A DNA stretch of 34,008 nt from DASUAS01 sp035763625. GTDB taxonomy: Bacteria; Actinomycetota; Acidimicrobiia; IMCC26256; DASPTH01. The stretch covers positions 1 through 34,008 of the forward strand of contig DASUAS010000078.1 in NCBI GenBank assembly GCA_035763625.1, given 5' to 3'. This document shows, one piece after another, positions 23,408 to 30,044 of the stretch; the first letter of the stretch is position 1; each line of letters begins with the position of its first letter. The notes below the pieces were generated by a model. It was not told where the DNA came from, searched no databases, and was given only the letters and a program-made list of their open reading frames with translations. The position numbers and the translations under genes are program-made.

Positions 23408-23896
23408 ATGCGGGCGCTGGCCGTGAACTGCACGTTGAAGCGCAGTCCCGAACGGCCGAACACGGATGCCCTGCTCGACGTCGTGGCCGAAGCGCTGCGC
23501 CGCGACCAGGTCGACGTCGACGTCGTGCGCGTCGTCGACCACGACGTGAAGCCGGGCGGGACCAACGACGAAGGCGACGGGGACGAGTGGCCCGCCATCC
23601 TGTCGCTCGGACCCAACGCCGAGATCCTCGTGTTCGCGACACCCGCGTGGCTCGGGCAACCGGCGAGCGTCGCCACGCGCGTCCTCGAGCGCATGGACGC
23701 ACTCATCTCGGAGACCGACGACCACGGTCGGCCGTTCGCGTTCAACCGCGTCGGGGGCATCGTCGTCACCGGGAACGAGGACGGTGCCCACCACGTGATC
23801 GCCGAGGTCACGCAGGCGCTCGTCGACATCGGCTGCACGGTCCCGGGCCAGGCGTGGACGTACTGGAACATGGGTCCCGGTCCGGGACCGTCGTGA
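23408..23896 (+). CDS. Flavodoxin-like NAD(P)H:FMN oxidoreductase, apparently C-terminally short
   Basis: This 162-residue protein has the flavodoxin-like fold of NADPH-dependent FMN reductases: M-R-A-L-A-V-N-C-T-L-K at the start for FMN phosphate, A-T-P-A-W-L-G in the middle, and G-N-E-D-G-A-H-H. Relatives I recall run to about 190-200 residues with a last helix after T-Y-W. Here the frame stops right after Y-W-N-M-G-P-G-P-G-P-S. The stop overlaps the udgX start by GTGA. The loss of the final helix may affect stability, or the start of the next gene may have replaced it. It might supply electrons to a repair or stress partner; this is inference. Confidence 0.85.
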   Translation: MRALAVNCTLKRSPERPNTDALLDVVAEALRRDQVDVDVVRVVDHDVKPGGTNDEGDGDEWPAILSLGPNAEILVFATPAWLGQPASVATRVLERMDALISETDDHGRPFAFNRVGGIVVTGNEDGAHHVIAEVTQALVDIGCTVPGQAWTYWNMGPGPGPS

Positions 23897-24513
23897 GCGC
23901 TGCCCGGGTGAGTGCGGTGGCGTCGATCACCCGTCTGCGCGCGGAGGCGGCCGACTGCACGAGGTGCGACCTGTACCGCGGCGCCACGCAGACCGTCTTC
24001 GGCGAAGGACCGGCGCGGCCGCGGCTGGTGCTCATCGGTGAGCAGCCAGGAGACAAGGAGGACCTCGACGGGCATCCCTTCGTCGGTCCCGCCGGCCGGT
24101 TGCTCGACCGGGCGCTCGCCGCGGCGGGCATCGACCGCGACCGCGTGTACGTCACCAACGCGGTCAAGCACTTCAAGTGGAAGCGCGGCAGCGGAAAGGT
24201 TCGCCTCCACCAGAAGCCCACGCGGGAAGAGGTGCGCGCGTGCGCCCCGTGGTGGGAGGCGGAGCTCGCGGCCCTCCGCCCGGAGCTCGTCGTGCTCCTG
24301 GGTGCGACCGCGGCCCAGGCGGTCCTCGGGCCGAAGGTCCGGGTGACGCGTGACCGGGGTCAGGTGCTGCCCGCGCACGACGAGCTTCCCTACGACACGC
24401 TGGTGACCATCCACCCGTCGGCGGTGCTGCGCACGAAGCCGCCCGAGCGCGACGTGGCCTTCGACGCCCTGGTGCGCGATCTCCGCGTCGCCGCGCAGCA
24501 TTCAGAGCCATGA
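23893..24513 (+). CDS. udgX: UdgX-type uracil-DNA glycosylase (family 4-like, 4Fe-4S)
   Basis: The GTG at 23893 overlaps the previous stop, giving 206 residues. Features match the UdgX class: C22-x2-C25, G-E-Q-P-G-D-K-E-D (49-57), F-V-G-P-A-G, N-A-V-K-H93-F-K, C117, and H-P-S-A-V-L-R (174-180). The UdgX-specific loop is K-V-R-L-H106-Q-K-P. In Mycobacterium smegmatis UdgX this loop is K-R-R-I-H, and its His forms a covalent bond with the uracil site in DNA. The key His is kept but the surrounding residues differ. It acts on uracil from cytosine deamination, important at this GC content. It sits between a flavodoxin and a DUF72 gene, all overlapping by 4 bases. Confidence 0.92.
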   Translation: MSAARVSAVASITRLRAEAADCTRCDLYRGATQTVFGEGPARPRLVLIGEQPGDKEDLDGHPFVGPAGRLLDRALAAAGIDRDRVYVTNAVKHFKWKRGSGKVRLHQKPTREEVRACAPWWEAELAALRPELVVLLGATAAQAVLGPKVRVTRDRGQVLPAHDELPYDTLVTIHPSAVLRTKPPERDVAFDALVRDLRVAAQHSEP

Positions 24514-25307
24514 CCGGAGGACGCGTCCGGGTCGGGTGCTCGGGCTGGGTGTACCGCGACTGGCGCGGGCCCGTGTACCCGGCCGATCTCCCCCAGCGTC
24601 GGTGGTTCGAGCACTACGCGACCCGCTTCGACACCGTGGAGCTCAACGCCACGTTCTACCGGTTGCCGACCCCGGCGGCGGCGGAGTCGTGGGGTCACCA
24701 GGCGCCACCTGGGTTCGTGTACGCGGTGAAGCTCGGCGCGTTCGGATCGCACCGCATGAAGCTGCGCGACGCGTCGTCGTGGTTGCCGAACCACCTCGAC
24801 CGCGTCTGTCGTCTCGGTGACGCGCTCGGCCCGACGTTGGTGCAGCTGCCGCCGCGGTGGCGGCGCGACGTCGATCGCCTCGACGAGTTCCTCTCCGTCG
24901 CACCGCGGTCGCTGCGCTGGGCCGTCGAGGTGCGGGAGCCGTCGTGGCTGCACGACGACGTGTACGCCGTCCTCGAGCGGCATCGTGCCGCGCTGTGCAT
25001 CCACGACCTGCTCGAGCACCATCCGTGGGTCCGCACGACCGACTGGACGTACGTGCGGTTCCACGGACCCGAGGCCCTCACGCGCACGTACACCGGTCGC
25101 TACGGCGGCCGGAGGCTCTGGCGCGCCGCGGCGCGCATCGCAACCTGGGCCGACGAGGGTGCCGACGCGTACGTCTACTTCAACAACGACGTCGGCGGTG
25201 CCGCGGTGGCCGACGCGTCCTGGTTCAGGGACCGGGTCGGTCCGGCGGCGCGTCCGGGTGCGCGTCCGGGTGAGCGTCCGGGTGCGCGTCGGGTGGGCAC
25301 AGCTTGA
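24510..25307 (+). CDS. DUF72 family protein (YecE-like)
   Basis: The ATG at 24510 overlaps the udgX stop. The 265-residue protein has the DUF72 TIM-barrel pattern: V-G-C-S-G-W-V-Y near the start, W-F-E-H-Y-A-T-R-F-D-T-V-E-L-N-A-T-F-Y, and near the end Y-V-Y-F-N-N-D. The family has no settled function, though metal-dependent hydrolase or endonuclease-like roles have been proposed and it often lies near repair genes. The C-terminus past residue 245 is a low-complexity P-G-A-R-P-G-E-R-P-G tail made by a 12-bp tandem repeat. That tail overlaps the convergent STAS gene for 83 bases. Confidence 0.88.
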   Translation: MTGGRVRVGCSGWVYRDWRGPVYPADLPQRRWFEHYATRFDTVELNATFYRLPTPAAAESWGHQAPPGFVYAVKLGAFGSHRMKLRDASSWLPNHLDRVCRLGDALGPTLVQLPPRWRRDVDRLDEFLSVAPRSLRWAVEVREPSWLHDDVYAVLERHRAALCIHDLLEHHPWVRTTDWTYVRFHGPEALTRTYTGRYGGRRLWRAAARIATWADEGADAYVYFNNDVGGAAVADASWFRDRVGPAARPGARPGERPGARRVGTA

Positions 25308-25593
25308 GCTGACGATCCAGCCCGGCCAGCTCGAGCAACCGCCGGTGCTGCACCCTCACCCCGGTCCACCACACCTCGGTGCCGCGAGTCGCGCCGTGAC
25401 GGTCGACGCGGACCATCATCGCCATACCCGCCAACTCGAGGAACGCGAGCTCGCTGCAGTCGACCAGCAGCGTCGACACCTCGGCGAGGTCCACCAGCGT
25501 GCACAGGAGATCGCCGTGCTTGGCCGCGTTGGTGACGTCGATGTCGCCGATGAGGGTGACGGCCGGATCCAGCTCCCCGCGCTCTCGTACCAC
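25225..25593 (-). CDS. STAS-domain protein (anti-sigma factor antagonist-like) lacking the phospho-Ser
   Basis: From GTG 25593 the product is 122 residues. The region V-T-L-I-G-D-I-D-V-T-N-A through L-V-D-C-S-E-L-A-F-L-E-L-A-G-M-A-M-M fits a SpoIIAA-like STAS domain. The D-S-S-G that carries the regulatory phosphoserine is E-L-A-G here (53-56), so classical kinase switching is unlikely. The tail reads P-D-A-H repeated, encoded by the same tandem repeat that forms the DUF72 tail on the other strand. The start is uncertain: TTG 25650 is an alternative, and neither has a clear ribosome site. It is divergent from a hemerythrin-like gene and may feed a stress-response pathway. Confidence 0.75.
   Translation of the reverse strand: MVRERGELDPAVTLIGDIDVTNAAKHGDLLCTLVDLAEVSTLLVDCSELAFLELAGMAMMVRVDRHGATRGTEVWWTGVRVQHRRLLELAGLDRQLKLCPPDAHPDAHPDAHPDAPPDRPGP
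25248..25294. repeat. 12-bp tandem repeat coding in both strands
   Basis: Two identical units GCGCGTCCGGGT (25248-25259, 25260-25271) are followed by GAGCGTCCGGGT (25272-25283) and an 11-base copy missing one C (25284-25294). The repeat is inside the overlap of the DUF72 stop (25307) and STAS stop (25225). It encodes PGAR/PGER units on one strand and PDAH units on the other. Confidence 0.8.
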
Positions 25594-25700
25594 CGCGTGT
25601 ACAACGGCACCGGGGACTCCGGAGATACGGCCGCGGTGGGTTTCTCGCAAGGGAACACCGGGTACGTGGCAGAGCCACGACCCGCGGAACGTGAGGACAC

Positions 25701-26120
25701 ATGGACGACGGGTACAGGCAGCTCGAGGAAGACCACCGCGCCATCGAAGCGCAGTTCCAGGATCTGCTCCGCGACGAGGAGGCACCGGTCGTCCGCGAGC
25801 TCGGCGAGCTCCTGACCCGCCACTCCGAGATCGAGGAGGCCGCGCTCTACCCGGCGCTCCGTCGCTACGTCGACGGTGGCGACGATCTCGCCGATCGCGC
25901 CGCGCAGGAGCACGCCGACATCGCGACCATGGTGGCGGAGCTCGACGACTCCGCGACGCCCGAACGCCTCGGTGAGCTGCTCGCCCAGCTGGGTGACGCG
26001 GTCAGTAGGCACGTCGAATTCGAGGAATCGGAGATCTTCCCGGCCATGCGCTCCTGTGGCGTCGACGGTGCGCAGCTCGCCACCGCGTTGCAGCAGTCGG
26101 CCGAGCCGCACGGCCGCTGA
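25701..26120 (+). CDS. Hemerythrin HHE-domain protein
   Basis: The 139-residue helical bundle has the iron-ligand pattern of hemerythrins: H12, H41 with E45, H71, and H104 with E108 (H-V-E-F-E-E-S-E-I-F-P). These would bind a diiron centre that senses or carries oxygen, nitric oxide or iron. AGGA lies a few bases upstream of ATG 25701. It is divergent from the STAS gene and converges on a YflT-like membrane gene, consistent with a small stress-related block. The exact role is unknown. Confidence 0.88.
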   Translation: MDDGYRQLEEDHRAIEAQFQDLLRDEEAPVVRELGELLTRHSEIEEAALYPALRRYVDGGDDLADRAAQEHADIATMVAELDDSATPERLGELLAQLGDAVSRHVEFEESEIFPAMRSCGVDGAQLATALQQSAEPHGR

Positions 26121-26146
26121 CCTCTGGCGTTCCGGCCTTGCTGCTG

Positions 26147-26722
26147 TCAGCGCTCCGGCTGGAGTGGCGCGGGGTCGGTGACGATCTCGAGCGCATGAGT
26201 GCGCGATCCGAGGTCGTCCGGCGCGTCGACGTCCTCGTAGACCGCGAGCCACACCGGCCCGTCGGCTTCGTCCTCGAACGTCTGTGGCCACGACTCGGAG
26301 AAGCCCACGACGCGCGAGATCACGGTGAAGCACCCGAGCACCGCCCCACCGGCCGCGAACCACGCCGTGATCAGCAGGACGATCCAACCCGACGCGTCGA
26401 GGTCGGAGAAGATCAGGACGATCAGGCCGGTCAACGCGGCACCGAAGGCGGCGCCGGCGAGCGCGCCGAGGATGACTCCGGCGGCGAGGTAGCGCATCAT
26501 GTGCGACAGCAGCCTGGAGTCGGCGCGCTGGCGTTCGGTGCCGCCGGGCATGGCGCCCTCGGGAGCGACGAGGGCCAGATGGTCGCCGTCGATCCCCTCA
26601 CCCTCGAGCGTGTCGATGGCGTGACGGAGATCGGGCAGCGAGGCGTACCGGGCGAGCAGGGACGGCCGGCCGAGGTGCGAGCTCCCGACCGTGGTGAACA
26701 TCGGTTCCGCGTGCGTCGTCAT
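26147..26722 (-). CDS. Membrane protein with YflT-like (general stress protein 17M) N-terminal domain
   Basis: ATG 26722 is chosen because GGAGGAG lies just upstream, giving 191 residues. The N-terminal part, L-L-A-R-Y-A-S-L-P-D-L-R-H-A-I-D-T-L-E-G, resembles the YflT domain that detects the opening of many stress proteins. Two long glycine/alanine-rich membrane helices follow (about residues 78-105 and 112-135), then an acidic cytosolic tail. It probably responds to stress in the membrane, but no mechanism is known. It converges with the hemerythrin gene with 26 bases between. Confidence 0.75.
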   Translation of the reverse strand: MTTHAEPMFTTVGSSHLGRPSLLARYASLPDLRHAIDTLEGEGIDGDHLALVAPEGAMPGGTERQRADSRLLSHMMRYLAAGVILGALAGAAFGAALTGLIVLIFSDLDASGWIVLLITAWFAAGGAVLGCFTVISRVVGFSESWPQTFEDEADGPVWLAVYEDVDAPDDLGSRTHALEIVTDPAPLQPER

Positions 26723-26841
26723 GCCACACTCCTCCGGTCGGTGGGAGATGGTCCGCTGCGCGCGTACCCATCGGGCGGATCGGTCATGCAGGCCGACGTC
26801 AGCGCCGACGTGGCTGCGTTGCACGGTCGGGGACGGGTCGC

Positions 26842-26847
26842 CAGAAT
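26842..26847 (+). promoter_or_regulatory. Possible -10 box CAGAAT, leaderless start of the phosphotransferase gene
   Basis: CAGAAT is one mismatch from TANNNT and lies exactly 6 bases before ATG 26854, with no Shine-Dalgarno between. The fit is weaker than at 12695 or 29700. Confidence 0.35.
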
Positions 26848-26853
26848 GCGCCG

Positions 26854-27876
26854 ATGACCGACCAATTGGACCTGGACGACCTCGCCCGACGGGCCACCGC
26901 CGCCGCGCAGACGTGGGCGCCGGGGTGCGCGGTCTCCGACGTGCAGCCGCTCACCGGAGGCGCGTCGAGCCTCACCTTCACCGCCCTGGTCACCGGCGGA
27001 CCGGTGGCGGGCGAGCGCATCGTGCTGAAGGTCGCGCCGCCAGGACTCGAGCCGGTGCGCAACCGCGACGTCGCCCGCCAGGCGCGCCTCATGCGGGCGC
27101 TCGCCGGCGCCCCCGGGGTGCGGGTCCCCGCGGTGTACTTCGAGGACGACGGCACGCCGCCCGAGGTGTCGCCCTTCCACGCGATGAACATCGTCCCGGG
27201 TGAGTGCCTCGAACCGATCCTCACCGAGGTGCCACCGGCGACGCGGCCGCAGATCCCGGAGCGCGCGTTCGGTGCCGCGCGCATGCTCGCCGCGCTGCAC
27301 CGGGTCGACCCCGACACCGTGGGCCTCGGCTACGAGAAGCGCTACACGCTCGACGGCGAGATCAAGCGCTGGACGCGCGCGTTCGAGACCGTCGACGAGC
27401 GCATGAGCGAGCGCTACCTCGAGGCCGAGAAGCTGCTCGTCGACACGATGCCGCCTGCGTTTCCCGACGCGGTGTGCCACGGCGACTACCGCCTCGGGAA
27501 CATGCTCTGCGACGGCACCGAGGTCGCCGCGCTCATCGACTGGGAGATCTGGTCGCTCTCGGACCCGCGGCTCGACCTCGCGTGGTTCCTGTTCTTCACC
27601 GACGACGCGAAGCACCCCATGGCGAGCAACCCGGGGCCGACGGGCATGCCGACCGCGCAGGCCCTGCTCGACGCCTACGTCGACGAGTCGGGCGCGGTGC
27701 CCGCCAACCTCGAGTGGTTCCACTGCCTCATCCGCTACAAGGAGGCAGCCGCCACCGCGCTGCTGATGAAGCGGCTGGTGAAGTCGGGTGGCGACGCGGG
27801 CGCGGCGTGGGAGCAGATCCCGGCGCTCACCGTCGAGTGCATCGACCGCCTGGGCGCGTTCACGCCGACGACCTGA
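26854..27876 (+). CDS. Phosphotransferase family protein (APH-like kinase fold)
   Basis: The 340-residue protein has the aminoglycoside-phosphotransferase-like core: L-T-G-G-A-S-S-L-T-F, an I-V-L-K lysine, catalytic C-H-G-D-Y-R-L-G-N-M-L, and L-I-D-W-E-I-W-S with D-P-R-L-D-L-A-W-F-L. In actinobacteria this subfamily sits beside acyl-CoA dehydrogenase and thiolase genes and resembles the N-terminal kinase domain of ACAD10/11, which phosphorylates hydroxyacyl-CoAs. It therefore probably acts on a hydroxy-acid or hydroxyacyl-CoA and not on an antibiotic. The thiolase/DUF35 pair follows after 47 bases. Confidence 0.9.
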   Translation: MTDQLDLDDLARRATAAAQTWAPGCAVSDVQPLTGGASSLTFTALVTGGPVAGERIVLKVAPPGLEPVRNRDVARQARLMRALAGAPGVRVPAVYFEDDGTPPEVSPFHAMNIVPGECLEPILTEVPPATRPQIPERAFGAARMLAALHRVDPDTVGLGYEKRYTLDGEIKRWTRAFETVDERMSERYLEAEKLLVDTMPPAFPDAVCHGDYRLGNMLCDGTEVAALIDWEIWSLSDPRLDLAWFLFFTDDAKHPMASNPGPTGMPTAQALLDAYVDESGAVPANLEWFHCLIRYKEAAATALLMKRLVKSGGDAGAAWEQIPALTVECIDRLGAFTPTT

Positions 27877-27886
27877 CCGCTCGGGT

Positions 27887-27919
27887 TTGACCGGGCAATT
27901 GTGAGAACCCTATTTTCAC
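27887..27919 (+). promoter_or_regulatory. Promoter with overlapping near-palindrome for the thiolase/DUF35 pair
   Basis: TTGACC (27887-27892) and TATTTT (27911-27916) are 18 bases apart. The near-palindrome GTGAGAACCCTATTTTCAC (27901-27919) covers the -10 box, with arms GTGAnAA and TTnTCAC. ATG 27924 is 7 bases after the -10 box and has no Shine-Dalgarno, so the message is probably leaderless. The regulator is not encoded next to it. Confidence 0.7.
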
Positions 27920-27923
27920 TTCG

Positions 27924-29153
27924 ATGAGCATCAAGAACCAGGCCGCGGTGGTGGGCGTCGGTGCGACGCCGTACTACAAGCGCGGGCAGTCCTACCCGGA
28001 GACCGAGACGTCGATGATGTGCACCGCGATCCTCGGTGCGCTCGACGACGCCGGCCTGACCGTGCAGGACCTCGACGGCTTCGCGATCTACTCCTTCGCC
28101 TGCGACCCGGCCGAGGTGGCGGCGATCCTCGGCGTGCCCGAGGTGCGGTTCGCGGCGTCGTTGACGTCGGGGGGCGGTGGCTGCGCCGGCGCGCTCGGAC
28201 TCGCCGCCGCCGCCATCCACGCCGGGATGGCGAACGTGTGCGTGTCGGTGATGTCGCTGCAGCAGCTGCACCGCCGCCTCGGTGGTTCGGAGGTCGACGG
28301 CGTGCTCGCCTACGCAACCATGTCGGAGGGCGGCGGCGCCTACGGCGGGGGTCGGGGCGTCTCGCCGAGCGTGGCGTTCAGCGCCAACGCCGGACTCCTG
28401 TCGCCCGGGCACAGCTTCTCCGTGCTCGCGCAGCGTCACATGCACCTCTACGGCACCACCCGCGAGCACTTCGCCGAAGTCGCCATCTCGCAGCGGGCGA
28501 ACGCGATCCGCCGGCCCACGTCGCTGCAGCAGCAACCGCTGACGCGCGAGGAGTACTTCGCGGCCCGGATGATCTCCGACCCGATGTGCCTGTTCGACTA
28601 CACGCAGGAGACCGACGGTGCGATCGCGGTGGTCACGACGTCGGCCGACCGGGCGAAGGACCTGCGCCAGCCGCCGGCGTACATCCTCTCGTCGGCCCAC
28701 GGCGGCACCGGCCGCTGGGGTCCGGCGATCTTCCGCTACTTCCAGGCCCCCGACGACGAGTTCGCCTCGTCGGGCCACCGGCCAGTGGCGAAGCGGTTGT
28801 TCGACATGGCCGGAGTCACGCCCGCCGACGTCGACGTGGCCCTGCTGTACGACCACTTCTCACCGCTGGTGGTCATGCAGCTCGAGGACTACGGGTTCTG
28901 CCCGATCGGCGAGGGCGGGCCGTTCGTGGCCGAGGGCAACATGCGTTGGCCCACCGGCACCATCCCCGTCAACACCCACGGGGGCAACCTCTCGGAGGCC
29001 TACATCATCGGCATGACCCACGTCCGCGAAGCGGTGGAGCAGATCCGCGGCACCGCGATCAACCAGGTGGAGGGCGCCGAGATCGCCCTCGTGACCGGCG
29101 GACCGGCGGCGCTGCCGGTGAGCGGCACCCTGCTGGCGAGGAGCGCGGCATGA
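27924..29153 (+). CDS. Thiolase-fold protein (SCP2/Ltp2-like), possibly an aldolase subunit
   Basis: This is a 409-residue thiolase-superfamily protein. C87 (G-G-G-G-C-A-G-A) sits near the thiolase nucleophile position. The second catalytic Cys is V-T-G-G, and the G-H-P histidine motif is replaced by N-T-H-G-G-N-L-S-E-A-Y360-I-I-G. L-L-Y309-D-H-F-S and Y360 fall where, as I recall, the steroid side-chain aldolase Ltp2 has its two catalytic tyrosines. The next gene encodes a DUF35 protein, overlapping by ATGA, the same pairing as Ltp2 with ChsH2's DUF35 domain. A retro-aldol cleavage of a hydroxyacyl-CoA is thus a reasonable inference; a nonstandard acyltransferase is the alternative. Confidence 0.88.
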   Translation: MSIKNQAAVVGVGATPYYKRGQSYPETETSMMCTAILGALDDAGLTVQDLDGFAIYSFACDPAEVAAILGVPEVRFAASLTSGGGGCAGALGLAAAAIHAGMANVCVSVMSLQQLHRRLGGSEVDGVLAYATMSEGGGAYGGGRGVSPSVAFSANAGLLSPGHSFSVLAQRHMHLYGTTREHFAEVAISQRANAIRRPTSLQQQPLTREEYFAARMISDPMCLFDYTQETDGAIAVVTTSADRAKDLRQPPAYILSSAHGGTGRWGPAIFRYFQAPDDEFASSGHRPVAKRLFDMAGVTPADVDVALLYDHFSPLVVMQLEDYGFCPIGEGGPFVAEGNMRWPTGTIPVNTHGGNLSEAYIIGMTHVREAVEQIRGTAINQVEGAEIALVTGGPAALPVSGTLLARSAA

Positions 29154-29590
29154 CCGAGCCGGGCGTGTTCCCCACCATCCTCACCGACCACCACGCCGAC
29201 GACTCCACCCGGCCCTTCTGGGACGCGGCCACAGAGGAGCGGCTGGTCGCGCCGCGCTGCACGAACTGCGGCACGTTCCGTCTGCCGCCCCCACCGGTCT
29301 GCTTCGTCTGCCAGCACCGCGAGGTCGAGTGGGTCGACCTGCCGGGCACGGGCGTGCTCTACAGCTTCACCATCGTGCGCCACCCGCTCGCGAAGATGCT
29401 GCACGACGCGGTCCCGTACGCGTCGGGCATCGTCGAGCTCGACGGCACCCAGGGTGCAGGGGCTCGGATGATCGCCAACATCGTCGACTGCGACGTCGAC
29501 GCGCTGCGCATCGGCGATCGACTCGAGCCGGTGTGGGAGCACGTCGGCGACGGCATGACCGTCATCCGGTTCCGACCGATCCCGGCCTGA
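29150..29590 (+). CDS. DUF35 OB-fold protein with N-terminal zinc ribbon
   Basis: The 146-residue protein has a rubredoxin-like zinc ribbon C37-x2-C40...C51-x2-C54, followed by an acyl-CoA-binding OB fold with G-V-L-Y-S-F-T-I-V-R-H-P. DUF35 proteins serve as partners of thiolase-fold enzymes, holding the CoA substrate. Its start overlaps the thiolase-like gene's stop by ATGA, so the two are made together and probably form one complex. It has no catalytic residues of its own that I can see. Confidence 0.92.
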   Translation: MTEPGVFPTILTDHHADDSTRPFWDAATEERLVAPRCTNCGTFRLPPPPVCFVCQHREVEWVDLPGTGVLYSFTIVRHPLAKMLHDAVPYASGIVELDGTQGAGARMIANIVDCDVDALRIGDRLEPVWEHVGDGMTVIRFRPIPA

Positions 29591-29598
29591 GGCGCCCC

Positions 29599-29610
29599 GG
29601 GGCCGGCCCC
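29599..29610. other. Perfect 12-bp GC palindrome after the DUF35 gene
   Basis: GGGGCCGGCCCC is fully self-complementary and lies 9 bases past the DUF35 stop within the 121-base gap before the XRE gene. It could form part of a terminator, though without a loop or T-run it may be a chance product of the high GC content. Confidence 0.3.
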
Positions 29611-29676
29611 GCTCCACGAGCACCTCGCCGAACGGGTCCCGGGCCGCGCCTCGCACGACCCTCGTCCGCCGCTCCC

Positions 29677-29705
29677 TCGACTCATGGTCTCCGATAGGAT
29701 ACCAT
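29677..29705 (+). promoter_or_regulatory. Promoter with embedded 22-bp operator for the XRE-nucleotidyltransferase pair
   Basis: TCGACT (29677-29682) and TACCAT (29700-29705) are 17 bases apart. The palindrome ATGGTCTCC (29684-29692), centre GATA, GGATACCAT (29697-29705), with 8 of 9 arm positions paired, fills the spacer and the -10 box. ATG 29712 is 6 bases after the -10 box, with no Shine-Dalgarno. This is the layout expected of an autoregulated toxin-antitoxin promoter with a leaderless first gene. Confidence 0.72.
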
Positions 29706-29711
29706 AGGGGC

Positions 29712-30041
29712 ATGGATGCCGCCGCGACCTTGCGCCGGGCCCGCCAGCGGGCCGGCCTCACCCTCCGGGCGCTCGCTGCCCGGGCCGAGACCTCTCACTC
29801 GACGTTGTCGGCCTACGAGACCGGGCGCAAGATCCCGACCGTCGAGACCCTCGCTCGCATCGTGCGCGCCGCCGGCTACGAGCTCGCGGTCGAGCTCACC
29901 CCGGCCGTGGGGGGTGCCGACCGGGCCGCCCGCGGGCGGGAGCTGGCGGCGGTGCTCGAACTGGCCGAGCAGTTCCCCGCCCGCCACGCCGCCATGCTCG
30001 AGTTCCCCGTCTTCCCGCGCGCGCCGGCGCTCGTGGCCTGA
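29712..30041 (+). CDS. XRE-type helix-turn-helix protein, candidate antitoxin/autorepressor
   Basis: This 109-residue protein has an XRE (Cro/C1-type) helix-turn-helix at residues 6-60: R-R-A-R-Q-R-A-G-L-T-L-R-A-L-A then S-H-S-T-L-S-A-Y-E-T-G-R-K-I-P. A short C-terminal part (60-109) contains A-R-G-R-E-L-A-A-V-L-E-L-A-E-Q-F-P-A-R, possibly the partner-binding segment. The 22-bp palindrome inside its own promoter is a likely autoregulatory site. The nucleotidyltransferase gene follows after 3 bases. The size, order and operator fit an antitoxin, but the function is not proven and it could be a simple repressor. Confidence 0.85.
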   Translation: MDAAATLRRARQRAGLTLRALAARAETSHSTLSAYETGRKIPTVETLARIVRAAGYELAVELTPAVGGADRAARGRELAAVLELAEQFPARHAAMLEFPVFPRAPALVA

Positions 30042-30044
30042 GCC

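Noticed and set aside
22472..23794. Extension of the Rieske protein frame upstream to 23794
   Set aside because: The extension is antisense to the flavodoxin-like gene and has no domain; DUF2231-like sequence begins after 23326.
25594..25785. Upstream extension of the STAS frame
   Set aside because: It would overlap the start of the hemerythrin gene and has no recognisable sequence; only TTG 25650 remains a possible alternative.
26854..27876. Aminoglycoside resistance enzyme
   Set aside because: The kinase fold is shared, but the subfamily and the lipid-catabolism context point to ACAD10/11-like acyl or hydroxyacyl substrates.
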